Positions 1 through 7,320 of a stretch of DNA of 32,032 nucleotides are shown piece after piece. Every line of letters starts with the position of its first letter. The first letter of the stretch is position 1. Under the pieces are notes generated by a model. The model did no database searches, was not told the DNA's origin, and was given only the letters and a program-made list of their open reading frames with translations. The position numbers were made by a program, and so were the translations under genes. Source of the DNA: Hyphobacterium sp. (GTDB taxonomy: Bacteria; Pseudomonadota; Alphaproteobacteria; Caulobacterales; Maricaulaceae); assembly GCA_021604625.1 (NCBI GenBank), contig BQJI01000006.1:1-32032 (forward strand). Reading direction: 5' to 3'.

Positions 1-937
1 GCTCGACGGTGCGGTTGCCGTCCGCATCCAGATCGCCGACATCGCGGCCATCATTGTTGTTGGTGGCGATATCGCCATTGGTATCGCCGAGCACGATGAA
101 AGAGCGTACCGGGCCATCGGTTTCCGGAAGGCCACGCCGAACGTCGATCTCACCGCGACCCGGCACGATTGTATCGATTTCCCAGTCCGTATCGGTATAG
201 CTCGCCGTTGCGCGGGTGGGCGAGACAATGCGTTCAATATTGCCGCCATCGGGATTGCACCACAGGCGCAAGCGCTGGGAGACACGTCCGCGTGTATGAT
301 CAGGGCGGGTTTCCTCGGCGATCATATCAACTTGCGCAAACAGGCACGGCCCTTCGGCGCTGACGTCTGCGGACAACTGGACGCGCGGGCCATTGCCGCC
401 AAATTCTCCATCGCCGCCGCCATCGCGAATGGCCCAGAGCCGGCCACTTGGTCGCGGCTCGACATGAATCGTCTGGCGGGTGATCGGCGGTGCCGTATAT
501 TGAATTGTGGTGACCGCCGAAACCGTCGGGCGCGGCTGAATGGCCGTCGGGTTTGGCGTTGGCGGGCGGTTGATCTGCTGGGGTGAAACCGGACGGCGAA
601 TGACTTGCTGTATCTGGGGGCTGACCTGCTGCACACGCGGCGTCGCAGCGCTTTCATTGCAACGGGCGAGCTGGACAGCATTCAGGCGCGATGCGGGATG
701 ACCGTATTCCGAGACGCGCCCGACAATGGCCGCCAACTGGGCGCATGCCCCGACGCCGGGCTGTGTCCACGGGCCGGATATGCGGCAGGCATTGCCGGAA
801 CAGGCCCAGGTGAGAGAGCCAGCGCGAACCTGGCCAGACTGTAGAACATCTGACGCCGTTCGCGCCGTATAGTTATAGGTCTGGGCGTAAGTGGGCGCGC
901 TCAGTAGGACGGCCGCCAGCATGATCAGAAAACGCAT
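1..937 (-). CDS. Secreted protein of unknown function (C-terminus beyond left edge)
   Basis: This open frame runs from an ATG at 935-937 leftward off the window without a stop, giving at least 312 residues. The N-terminus (MRFLIMLAAVLLSAPTYAQ) is a clear Sec signal peptide with an AxA-like cleavage site, so the product is probably periplasmic or exported. The first ~90 mature residues contain paired cysteines (WACSGNACRISGPW...GACAQL). A Pro/Gln/Thr-rich linker follows (about residues 100-145), then a domain containing 'RLWAIRDGGGDGEFGGNGP', and near the cut edge an Asp/Gly/Asn-rich stretch (GDTNGDIATNNNDGRDVGDLDADGN). I recognise no characterised family. AGGGGAA at about 944-950 is a good ribosome binding site and supports the start. 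Confidence 0.75.
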   Translation of the reverse strand, partial: MRFLIMLAAVLLSAPTYAQTYNYTARTASDVLQSGQVRAGSLTWACSGNACRISGPWTQPGVGACAQLAAIVGRVSEYGHPASRLNAVQLARCNESAATPRVQQVSPQIQQVIRRPVSPQQINRPPTPNPTAIQPRPTVSAVTTIQYTAPPITRQTIHVEPRPSGRLWAIRDGGGDGEFGGNGPRVQLSADVSAEGPCLFAQVDMIAEETRPDHTRGRVSQRLRLWCNPDGGNIERIVSPTRATASYTDTDWEIDTIVPGRGEIDVRRGLPETDGPVRSFIVLGDTNGDIATNNNDGRDVGDLDADGNRTVE

Positions 938-944
938 AATTATT

Positions 945-989
945 CCCCTGTCCCGATCCCCGCGACAAAGACATTAACCGAAACAGGGG
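945..989 (-). promoter_or_regulatory. Inverted repeat that could pair with the ribosome binding site
   Basis: The 7-bp arms CCCCTGT (945-951) and ACAGGGG (983-989) are perfect inverted repeats 31 bp apart. Read on the minus strand, the downstream arm is the Shine-Dalgarno region of the secreted-protein gene starting at 937. A folded leader would therefore hide the ribosome binding site. This is seen in sequence only; a regulatory role is inference. Confidence 0.3.
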
Positions 990-1023
990 TATTCGCCTAA
1001 CGCGTGAAAAACCGCTCATCCTG

Positions 1024-1443
1024 TCAGGGTAATCCGGGCGATAGTATCTGCATGCCGGGACCGAAGCCCCCATCCGGGCGCGGCGTGAAACCGAAGCGCG
1101 CATAAAAGTCTTCCTGACCCTTGGCGCACATCAGCATAATCGACGCAGACGGGAATTTCGTCCGTATCTGACCGAGCAAATTGTGCATCATCTGCTCGCC
1201 AATTTTCTTTCCCCGGAATTCGGGCCTGACGATGACGTCCTGAATATAGACATACATCGAATCGCCGAAGGCCCGGCAAAAGCCGATGGTTTGCTTCGTC
1301 TCATCCATTGCCGTAACGCTGGCAACAGAACCGGACAGACAACAACGGGCAATGGCCGGCGACACTTCGCCCCAGCCGCAGGCTGCTCTCATGGATACAA
1401 AATCCCTGACCGGCGGCGCGGCGCCCAGATATGTGATCGTCAT
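1024..1443 (-). CDS. GNAT-family N-acetyltransferase
   Basis: This 139-residue single-domain protein has the length of a minimal GNAT acetyltransferase, which moves an acetyl group from acetyl-CoA to an amine substrate. The acetyl-CoA binding region is visible as 'VIVRPEFRGKKIGEQMM' (about residues 70-86), the motif A pattern R-x-x-G-x-x-[IL]-G with a V-R-P-E-F-R-G-K lead-in. The C-terminal 'FYARFGFTPRPDG' is the usual FYxxxGF element after the last helix. The substrate cannot be read from sequence. AGGA precedes the ATG by about 8 nt. The gene lies downstream of the thiolase gene on the same strand, but a strong terminator separates them, so it is probably transcribed on its own. Confidence 0.85.
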   Translation of the reverse strand: MTITYLGAAPPVRDFVSMRAACGWGEVSPAIARCCLSGSVASVTAMDETKQTIGFCRAFGDSMYVYIQDVIVRPEFRGKKIGEQMMHNLLGQIRTKFPSASIMLMCAKGQEDFYARFGFTPRPDGGFGPGMQILSPGLP

Positions 1444-1504
1444 GGCATGATCCTGATCAACAACACACCGAACCGGGTATCAACGGCTTTGTATTCGAGC
1501 CAGT

Positions 1505-1532
1505 AAAAAGGGCGCGATCAATGACCGCGCCC
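1505..1532 (-). terminator. Rho-independent terminator of the thiolase gene
   Basis: On the minus strand a GGGCGCG...CGCGCCC stem (7 GC-rich pairs, extended by G-T, T-A and C-G to about 10, with a 3-nt ATT loop) spans 1510-1532. It is followed directly by five T residues (AAAAA at 1505-1509 on the plus strand). It lies 26 bp after the thiolase stop codon. This is a textbook intrinsic terminator. Confidence 0.9.
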
Positions 1533-1557
1533 CGAAAACAGACATATGGCGCATTGC

Positions 1558-2748
1558 TTAATTCATACGCTCCAGCGCGACAGCTGTGGCTTCACCGCCG
1601 CCAATGCAAAGCGAGGCCACGCCTTTGGTCTTGCCATGCTTTTCGAGCGCGGCCAGCAAAGTCACCATGATGCGCGCACCGGAGGCCCCGATGGGATGGC
1701 CCAGCGCACATGCACCACCATTGACGTTGAGAATGTCGTGGCTGATGCCGAGTTCTTTCATTGCAATCATCGGCACAACGGCGAACGCTTCGTTGATTTC
1801 CCAGAGATCGACATCGCTGGTTGACCAGCCAGCCTTGTCCAATACCTTGCGCATGGCCGGAACCGGGGCGGTGGTGAAATAGGCGGGCTCGTGGGCGTGT
1901 GCCGCAGTTGCAACAATTTTCGCCAGCGGCTTGAGGCCACGACGTTCGGCTTCCGATTGCTTCATCAGCACGAGGGCAGCCGCACCGTCAGAAATCGCGG
2001 ATGCGTTCGCCGCTGTGACCGTGCCATCCGGTGTGAAAGCCGGGCGCAGGCTCGGGATCTTGTCCGGCATGGCGCGGCGCGGCAATTCATCTGTATCAAC
2101 GGTGACATCGCCTTTACGGCCCTTGATCGTGACCGGGGTAATCTCTCGCTTGAAATCACCTTTTTCGGTGGCCCGTTGCGAACGCGCCAGTGTTTCCAGC
2201 GCATAGGCATCCTGCTGTTCGCGCGTGAACTGGTATTCATTGGCGATCATGTCGGCATACACGCCCATCGGCTTGTGCTCATAGGCGTCGGTCAGACCGT
2301 CCTGGGCCATGTGATCCTTGATGACGTCATCGCCATATTTGGAACCGGTCCTGTGGTTGGGCATCATGTGCGGCGCGTTGGTCATGGATTCCATCCCGCC
2401 GGCAATGATAACGGCCGCATCGCCTGCCATCAGCGAGGCGCGCCCCATGATCGCGGCCTGCATGCCGGACCCGCACATCTTGTTCAACGTCGTGGCTTCG
2501 ACAGATTTGGGAAGACCCGCCTTGATCGCCGACTGGCGGGCCGGTGCCTGTCCCTGACCAGCGGGCAGGACATTGCCCATGTAAATCATCTCGACATCGT
2601 CGCCTGACACACCGGCTTCTTCCAGTGCCGCCTTGACGGCAATCGCGCCGAGTTCATTCGCCGACACAGCGGCAAGATCACCGAGCAAGCCACCCATCGG
2701 GGTGCGGGCCATGCCGACGATGACAATTGGGTCTTCCTTGGAACTCAT
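1558..2748 (-). CDS. Acetyl-CoA C-acetyltransferase (thiolase II)
   Basis: This 396-residue protein has the usual length of a biosynthetic/degradative thiolase, which interconverts two acetyl-CoA with acetoacetyl-CoA, or cleaves 3-ketoacyl-CoA. All three catalytic elements are present: nucleophile Cys92 in NKMCGSGM, His351 in GHPIGASGAR, and Cys381 in CIGGGEATAVALE near the C-terminus. The N-terminal 'IVIVGMARTPMGG' is also typical. The short form and the 'GGGEATAVALE' ending fit PhaA/AtoB-type acetyl-CoA acetyltransferases better than FadA/FadI, but no phaB or phaC neighbour is present to fix the pathway. AGGAG about 9 nt upstream supports the ATG at 2746-2748. The gene is probably monocistronic, since a strong terminator follows. 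Confidence 0.93.
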   Translation of the reverse strand: MSSKEDPIVIVGMARTPMGGLLGDLAAVSANELGAIAVKAALEEAGVSGDDVEMIYMGNVLPAGQGQAPARQSAIKAGLPKSVEATTLNKMCGSGMQAAIMGRASLMAGDAAVIIAGGMESMTNAPHMMPNHRTGSKYGDDVIKDHMAQDGLTDAYEHKPMGVYADMIANEYQFTREQQDAYALETLARSQRATEKGDFKREITPVTIKGRKGDVTVDTDELPRRAMPDKIPSLRPAFTPDGTVTAANASAISDGAAALVLMKQSEAERRGLKPLAKIVATAAHAHEPAYFTTAPVPAMRKVLDKAGWSTSDVDLWEINEAFAVVPMIAMKELGISHDILNVNGGACALGHPIGASGARIMVTLLAALEKHGKTKGVASLCIGGGEATAVALERMN

Positions 2749-2955
2749 GATCAGTCACTCCTGGGTGGACTCATGAAATGGGAATTCGGGGGCGCATGTG
2801 AAAGGGGCGCGGCGGGTTTCGTCAAGCCTGCTCGCAGAGGAAAATGCTGCACTGCACATAAAGACGGCAGAAGCCGCGTCGGCAAATGCCGGGAAATTCG
2901 CGGCTTTTCCTTGATCGCGGACTGGTTTATGCCCACGCGGGATCGGGGGAACTTC

Positions 2956-3480
2956 ATGTCCAGAGTCAAAGGTCGGCCAAGCCGGCGATCATTTCTGCGC
3001 ACCGTTGTAGGCGGCGCAGCTCTCTCGGGGGCGACCTCCATCATCAATGGCGCGCCCGCACAAGTCCGGACCTGGAGCGCCAATGAGGCAGCATGCGCGT
3101 CCGGTGTGACCGACAGTGATCGCGGGGCGGAAGCCGATCCGGCGGGCAATGGGCGCGGTACGGGTGTGACTGATTCTGACAGCGGCGAGAGCGCGGACCG
3201 CGGCGGATACGGGCAAGGCACAGGCGTCAGCGATGAGGATTCGGGTGAAACCGCAGATCGCGCCGGATATGGCAGCGGGCCGCGCGCCGTAACCGATCGC
3301 GATCACGGTGCCCATGCCGATCCGGTGGGGGAAGGTCGCGGGCGCGAACGCCATACGGATACAGATGTCGGTTTTGGGTCAGACCCCATCGGGCGCGGAG
3401 CAGGCGAAAACCGCCGTCGTCCCGGCTCCTATCGTCCTTGCCGACAGGAACCCGCTGGCACGGATGAGGGCGATCAATGA
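2956..3480 (+). CDS. Tat-exported protein with five TDxDxG repeats
   Basis: With the ATG at 2956 (GGGGGA ribosome binding site about 6 nt upstream) the product is 174 residues and opens with a twin-arginine signal: RRSFLR at 10-15, a hydrophobic stretch 'TVVGGAALSGATSII' and an APAQ cleavage site near 35. Earlier in-frame ATGs at 2773 and 2929 would bury this signal, so I reject them. The mature part is almost entirely five ~20-residue tandem repeats (residues 50-150) of pattern TDxDxGxxADxxGxGxG. The acidic D-x-D-x-G spacing suggests possible divalent metal binding, but this is inference. A basic tail with one Cys follows. Its stop overlaps the next gene (ATGA), so the two are translationally coupled. 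Similar Tat-plus-repeat proteins occur in alphaproteobacteria, to my knowledge without a known function. Confidence 0.8.
   Translation: MSRVKGRPSRRSFLRTVVGGAALSGATSIINGAPAQVRTWSANEAACASGVTDSDRGAEADPAGNGRGTGVTDSDSGESADRGGYGQGTGVSDEDSGETADRAGYGSGPRAVTDRDHGAHADPVGEGRGRERHTDTDVGFGSDPIGRGAGENRRRPGSYRPCRQEPAGTDEGDQ
3103..3405 (+). repeat. Five tandem ~60-bp coding repeats (TDxDxG units)
   Basis: Residues 50-150 of the Tat-exported protein form five successive units beginning VTDSDRG, VTDSDSG, VSDEDSG, VTDRDHG and HTDTDVG, each followed by [AS]D[PR]xGxGxG. The units are diverged at the DNA level, and units 4-5 are the least regular, so this is an old protein repeat and not a recent slippage product. 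Confidence 0.85.
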
Positions 3481-4616
3481 GTGAGGTCCGGGAATTCGAC
3501 CCCGGCCTGTCGGAAATCACAGCCCCTGCCGCCGCGCGGCTGGAAGGCATCGACTTTGCTCGCGCCGTCGCTTTTCTCGGCATGATGATGGTGAATTTCC
3601 ACATCTACATACATAACGCCGATACGGATCCTGTCTGGGCCACCCAGCTTGCCAGCCTGTTTTCCGGGCGAGCCGCGGCAACATTCGTCTTCATCGCCGG
3701 TGTCGGCACCGCCCTTCTGACGGCGCGATGGCGGAGAACACGTGATCAGACCGACCGGCGGTCTGCGCGGCTTTCACTGCTTAAGCGGGGCCTGTTTCTC
3801 TTCATTGTCGGCGTTTCGTTCCGGGCACAATGGCCCTATGATATCCTGCATTTCTATGGTGCTTACCTGGCGCTGGCGGCACTGGTTTTCACTCTGTCGG
3901 CGCGCTGGATCATCCTGCTCGCCATCCTGACGGCGTGCGGCTTTGTCGCGCTCTATCTCGCTCTGCCGCCTTTGACCGGCATTGACTACTGGGAGAGCCC
4001 CGGCTTTGACGCGCCGGGGGCAGCCATCCGCGATGTATTCTTCACCGGGCATCACCCGGTTTTCCCGTGGTTTGCTTTCTTTTTGGCAGGGCTGGCCGTG
4101 GGACGGATCGATCTGCATAAACCGGCCAATCAATGGCGGCTCCTGATCGGCGGCGTCGTGCTTATCTCACTCGCCAAAGCGATCAAGTTCGCGGCTCTGG
4201 ATCTGAATTATGTGAAGCTGATGCCGGTCGAGGAATGGGGATTTGCCCTGCCTTATATCGCCGATCTGTTGGGCTCCTCCGCCTATCCGCCGACACCGAT
4301 ATACGTGATGTTCGGCCTCGGTGTCGGGCTCATTGTCCTCTCGCTGTCGCTGATGCTTTGCGCCTCGGAATCGCGGCGCAAATTGGTTCAGCCGGTCATC
4401 CATGCCGGACAAATGGCATTGACGCTCTATCTCGGTCACGTCTTCATCGGCGTCACCGGAATTGAATGGTTTTTGCCCCGTGAAATGGAATCAACCTTCT
4501 GGCTCTATGGTATCGTCATCGCTTTCTTCATCGCGTCGGTAGTCTTCGCGACGTTATGGCGGACGCACTTCAAACGAGGACCGGTTGAATGGGCGATGCG
4601 AAGACTGGTGGATTGA
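3477..4616 (+). CDS. DUF418/HGSNAT-like multi-pass membrane protein
   Basis: This 379-residue membrane protein has about ten hydrophobic segments. The N-terminal pattern 'RLEGIDFARAVAFLGMMMVNFHIY' (about residues 21-44) is the signature start of the YeiB/DUF418 and heparan-alpha-glucosaminide N-acetyltransferase-like superfamily (R-x-x-x-x-D-x-x-R...M-x-x-N). 'FIAGVGTAL', 'LKRGLFLFIVG' and the late 'MALTLYLGHVFIG' also fit that superfamily. Members are thought to carry acyl groups across the membrane or to be integral membrane proteins of unknown role; no substrate can be assigned. The gene starts inside the stop of the Tat repeat protein (ATGA) with GAGGG upstream, and ends 28 bp inside the CPBP gene, so the three form one operon. 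Confidence 0.8.
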   Translation: MSEVREFDPGLSEITAPAAARLEGIDFARAVAFLGMMMVNFHIYIHNADTDPVWATQLASLFSGRAAATFVFIAGVGTALLTARWRRTRDQTDRRSARLSLLKRGLFLFIVGVSFRAQWPYDILHFYGAYLALAALVFTLSARWIILLAILTACGFVALYLALPPLTGIDYWESPGFDAPGAAIRDVFFTGHHPVFPWFAFFLAGLAVGRIDLHKPANQWRLLIGGVVLISLAKAIKFAALDLNYVKLMPVEEWGFALPYIADLLGSSAYPPTPIYVMFGLGVGLIVLSLSLMLCASESRRKLVQPVIHAGQMALTLYLGHVFIGVTGIEWFLPREMESTFWLYGIVIAFFIASVVFATLWRTHFKRGPVEWAMRRLVD

Positions 4617-5182
4617 TAGCGGCGTTTCGCTTTCCCGACGCCCGTGCGTGGACGGAAGCGGCCATTCTCTTCATGATCTTCGCAGGGCTTGCCGCGCTCA
4701 TCGGCATTGGTAGCGGATTGTTCGAGGATTCTCCGCACTTCGATACTTCGCTTTTGGTCACCGCTGTGGTGGCCGTTTTTATCCCGGCAATGGGTGAAGA
4801 GCTGGTCTTTCGGGTATGGTTGCTGCCTTGGCCGGCTGGACTTGCCATCCCTCCTTCGAGGCCGACTACGTCGGCACCTCAGGATGAGGTTGAAGGTAAG
4901 TTTTCCAACCCACCTCATGCTGAGGTGCGAGCGAAAGCGAGCCTCGAAGCACGTCTGCTATTTATTCTCCCCAGCCTCGCTCTTTTCGTCCTCTGGCATC
5001 CGGTTCAGGTCTGGCTCGGATTGCCATTGGCGCAGGCCGTGTTTCTTGACTGGCGATTTCTGATTACCGCCGCTTTGCTGGGCATTGCCTGCACGATCAG
5101 CTGGCAAAGATCCGGCTCGATCTGGCCCGCGATCGCGATCCATTGGGCAGCAGTCGTCGGATGGAAAGCGCTGCTCGCCTAG
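4589..5182 (+). CDS. CPBP-family intramembrane protease carrying an in-frame palindromic repeat
   Basis: This 197-residue protein has the CPBP/CAAX-protease (Abi) core: motif 1 GEELVFR (E70, E71, R75), motif 2 FVLWH (F133, H137) and motif 3 IWPAIAIHW (H185). Each lies in or beside a hydrophobic helix. Family members are glutamate-dependent intramembrane peptidases or related membrane proteins. The last motif is often HxxxN; here the residues after H185 are WAAVV, so the terminal Asn is not obvious. Residues about 89-121 (PSRPTTSAPQDEVEGKFSNP...) are not family-like: they translate a ~96-bp palindromic element (4854-4949) inserted between motifs 1 and 2 without breaking the frame. The start has AGGA 8 nt upstream and overlaps the previous gene by 28 bp. 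Its stop overlaps the stop of the convergent DUF1801 gene. Confidence 0.82.
   Translation: MGDAKTGGLIAAFRFPDARAWTEAAILFMIFAGLAALIGIGSGLFEDSPHFDTSLLVTAVVAVFIPAMGEELVFRVWLLPWPAGLAIPPSRPTTSAPQDEVEGKFSNPPHAEVRAKASLEARLLFILPSLALFVLWHPVQVWLGLPLAQAVFLDWRFLITAALLGIACTISWQRSGSIWPAIAIHWAAVVGWKALLA
4854..4949. repeat. REP/RPE-like palindromic element inside a coding region
   Basis: The left arm (4854-4889) starts CTTCGAGG and ends CACCTCAGGATGAGG. The right arm (4913-4949) starts CCTCATGCTGAGGTG and ends GCCTCGAAG. The arms are near-perfect reverse complements, and pairing can extend into the middle through GGTTG/CAACC. Each arm also contains a small palindrome of its own (CCTCAGGATGAGG and CCTCATGCTGAGG). 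This layout matches a family of dispersed intergenic palindromes that I know from alphaproteobacterial genomes. No second copy occurs in this window. The element is about 32 codons long and leaves the CPBP frame open. Confidence 0.82.
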
Positions 5183-5538
5183 GCCACGCGCTGCGGGTCG
5201 TCGCGGTCGAGCGCGATGGCGGCGGCAATAATCTCGTCCAGTCCAGCATCGACCTCGGCCAAGGCATGTACTTTCACATGACGCAGGGATTTTCCCGTCC
5301 CTTCAATGCGCGGAAATTCGGGTGCCAGCGTCGCGCCATACCAGAGCTGGAAATTGACGTGGGCCGTTTGTGCGGCAATCGAGAAGATGCGCTCATTGCC
5401 CGAATAACAGGGAAAGCCCCAGGCGAGCGTTTCGGTCAGGTCAGGACCGGCCTTGCGGATGGCCTCACGCAGCGCCAGCGCGATGGGGGCGAGGCTGTCC
5501 TCAAGTTTGGCGAAATAGGCGTCGGGCGTTTTGGTCAT
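5179..5538 (-). CDS. DUF1801 (YdhG-like) family protein
   Basis: This 119-residue protein begins MTKTPDAYFAKLEDSLAPIALALREAIRKAGPDLTETLAWGFPCYS. The pattern of a Y-F/L-x-x-L opening, a helix 'LREAI' and 'E.lawGfPcY' followed by 'NFQLWYGATL' is typical of the small DUF1801/YdhG fold, whose function is unknown. A TTG 21 bp upstream is in frame, but the ATG at 5536-5538 fits the family start better, although no strong ribosome binding site precedes it. The gene follows the NTF2-like gene on the minus strand by 53 bp. Its TAG stop (5179-5181) overlaps the TAG of the convergent CPBP gene (5180-5182). Confidence 0.8.
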   Translation of the reverse strand: MTKTPDAYFAKLEDSLAPIALALREAIRKAGPDLTETLAWGFPCYSGNERIFSIAAQTAHVNFQLWYGATLAPEFPRIEGTGKSLRHVKVHALAEVDAGLDEIIAAAIALDRDDPQRVA

Positions 5539-5591
5539 GGCAGGAGAATAGCAATTCAAAACTGCTGCCGAAAGGCGGGCTCAGACGTTGA

Positions 5592-6038
5592 TCAATTTGC
5601 CGCGCGCGTCTCCGGATAATACCAGACCGATGCGATCAGGCCGTTTTCAATCCGGTAGACGGCCAGCGCTGTCTGGTTGCGTGCTTCACCACCCGCCGTC
5701 ATCCAGCTTGCCGATTCCCGCACAGCGATATGGTCACCATCCACCATGAACGACAGGATTTCGGATCGGGCCGATGGAAGCGCGGTAAAATAATCCTGCA
5801 TCGATTGTGCCAGGCTTTCCACGCCATTCACTTCACTGCTCGACCCATCAGCCGACAGGTAGATAACGCGAATATCGTCGCTCACCCAATCGGCCATTGC
5901 CTCCGAGTCGTGCGCGTTGAAAGCTTCGAAAAATGCTGTCAGCACAGCATTTCGAGATGCCTGGTTGGCTTGCGCGGACGCCGGAACCATCATCACAGCA
6001 AGAAATGCAAAAGCACCGAATATGTTCTCTAACCGCAT
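5592..6038 (-). CDS. Secreted NTF2-like (SnoaL/DUF4440-type) protein
   Basis: This 148-residue protein has a signal peptide (MRLENIFGAFAFLAVMMVPASAQA) and a mature domain of about 125 residues typical of the NTF2-like cone fold: 'RNAVLTAFFEAFNAHDSEAMADWVSDDIRVIYLSADG', then 'SLAQSMQDYFTALPSARSEI', 'GDHIAVRESASW' and 'ALAVYRIENGLIASVWYY'. The family covers small-molecule isomerases and binding proteins, and the ligand cannot be predicted. AGGAAGGA about 7 nt upstream is a strong ribosome binding site. It starts 12 bp after the mnmA stop on the same strand, so the two are probably co-transcribed. Confidence 0.8.
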   Translation of the reverse strand: MRLENIFGAFAFLAVMMVPASAQANQASRNAVLTAFFEAFNAHDSEAMADWVSDDIRVIYLSADGSSSEVNGVESLAQSMQDYFTALPSARSEILSFMVDGDHIAVRESASWMTAGGEARNQTALAVYRIENGLIASVWYYPETRAAN

Positions 6039-6050
6039 GATTTTTCCTTC

Positions 6051-7238
6051 CTAAATCGTGCCCGTAATCCAGCCGCCGCCGAGAACGCGATCCCCGCCAT
6101 CGGCAGGTGAATAGAAGACCGCCGCCTGTCCGGGGGCAACGCCTTCTTCGCCTTCATCGAGCAACAGGCTGGCCTTGCCGTGCGTCATCTGCATCACCGC
6201 AGGAACTGGCGGGCGGGTCGAACGCACCTTCACCAGAATGGGCGCGCCGTCATGCGCGGCGAAATCACCTTCGCCGAGCCAGTTGACCTCGTGCAGTCTG
6301 ATTTCCTTCACCGTCAGCGCTTCGCGCGGACCGACAATGACCTGGCGTTGGTCCGGATTGAGTTTCACCACATAGAGCGGTTCGCCGGTGGCGATGCCGA
6401 GCCCGCGTCTCTGCCCCACGGTAAAGCGCAATACACCGGAATGCGTACCCATGACGCGGCCATCAATGTGAATGACATCGCCGGGCTCGGACGCGCCGGG
6501 GCGCAGTTTTTCAACGATATCGGCATAATTACCATCCGGCACAAAGCAAATGTCCTGACTGTCCGGCTTGTCGGCAATGGCCAGACCAAAGGCCTCGGCC
6601 AATGCGCGGGTCTGATCCTTGTTGAGCGAGCCCAGGGGAAAGCGCAGATAATCGAGCTGTTCTGCCGTTGTGGCGAACAGAAAATAGGATTGATCCTTGC
6701 CCGGATCGGCCGCGCGACGAAGCTCTGCCCCGTTCGGGCCGTCAACGCGCTGGATATAATGCCCGGTTGCCATGCAGGCCGCGCCCAATTGCTTGGCCTG
6801 TTTGAGGAGATCGGCAAATTTCACGCGCTCATTGCAACGCACGCAGGGGATGGGGGTGAATCCGGCGAGATAGGTGTCGGCGAACTCGTCCATCACCGCT
6901 TCCTTGAAGCGGCTTTCATAGTCGAGCACATAATGCGGGAAACCCATTTCCTCGGCGGCGCGGCGGGCATCATAGATGTCCTGCCCGGCACAGCACGCAC
7001 CCTTCTTCTTGATGGCCGCGCCGTGATCGTAAAGCTGGAGGGTGACCCCCACCACGTCATAGCCGGCCTTGTGAAGCAGGGCGGCCGTCACGGTGGAATC
7101 CACCCCGCCCGACATGGCCACAACCACGCGGTGATCGGACGGCTTGCCGCCCAGACCCAATATGTCTCCATCGAGACCGAATTCACGGATGAGGGTATCG
7201 GCGCGGCTATCGCGCGCGCGCGTCAAAGTCGTCGTCAT
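6051..7238 (-). CDS. mnmA: tRNA 2-thiouridine(34) synthase MnmA
   Basis: MnmA activates U34 of tRNA(Lys/Glu/Gln) with ATP and inserts sulfur. In this 395-residue protein the PP-loop SGGVDST (43-49) binds ATP. Cys135 in [11 protein letters not shown] is the expected nucleophile and Cys231 in [10 protein letters not shown] is the expected persulfide cysteine. 'ATGHYIQ' and 'GKDQSYFLF' are further family marks, and the C-terminal beta-barrel runs from about 275. The alphaproteobacterial form has a longer N-terminus with this '[11 protein letters not shown]' variant. I chose the ATG at 7236-7238 because GGGAG lies about 7 nt upstream; an in-frame TTG at 7259 is less likely. The NTF2-like gene follows after 12 bp. 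Confidence 0.95.
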   Translation of the reverse strand: MTTTLTRARDSRADTLIREFGLDGDILGLGGKPSDHRVVVAMSGGVDSTVTAALLHKAGYDVVGVTLQLYDHGAAIKKKGACCAGQDIYDARRAAEEMGFPHYVLDYESRFKEAVMDEFADTYLAGFTPIPCVRCNERVKFADLLKQAKQLGAACMATGHYIQRVDGPNGAELRRAADPGKDQSYFLFATTAEQLDYLRFPLGSLNKDQTRALAEAFGLAIADKPDSQDICFVPDGNYADIVEKLRPGASEPGDVIHIDGRVMGTHSGVLRFTVGQRRGLGIATGEPLYVVKLNPDQRQVIVGPREALTVKEIRLHEVNWLGEGDFAAHDGAPILVKVRSTRPPVPAVMQMTHGKASLLLDEGEEGVAPGQAAVFYSPADGGDRVLGGGWITGTI

Positions 7239-7320
7239 ATGCGTCTCCCACGGGGTCAAGGCCCGAAGCAGTCGTTAAAGGAGGCGCGAATATAGGGGAA
7301 AAGTGGCAGTTTTGGAAGGG

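Noticed and set aside
1891-2607. Plus-strand open frame (238 codons) antisense to the thiolase gene
   Set aside because: The composition is that of a reverse-frame shadow (Arg/His/Cys-rich), and the thiolase on the other strand is intact with all catalytic residues.
2773-2955. Longer N-terminus for the Tat repeat protein starting at ATG 2773 or 2929
   Set aside because: It would bury the twin-arginine signal 50 or more residues inside the protein, and the best ribosome binding site precedes ATG 2956.
3451-3475. TGGCACG resembling a sigma54 -24 element before the membrane protein gene
   Set aside because: No TTGC follows at the right distance (the bases there are AGGGC), and it lies inside a coding region with a coupled downstream start.
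6180-7295. Long plus-strand open frame (371 codons) antisense to mnmA
   Set aside because: The minus strand encodes a complete, motif-perfect MnmA; the plus-strand frame has no recognisable domain, is His/Gly/Arg-rich like a GC-skewed shadow, and lacks a ribosome binding site.
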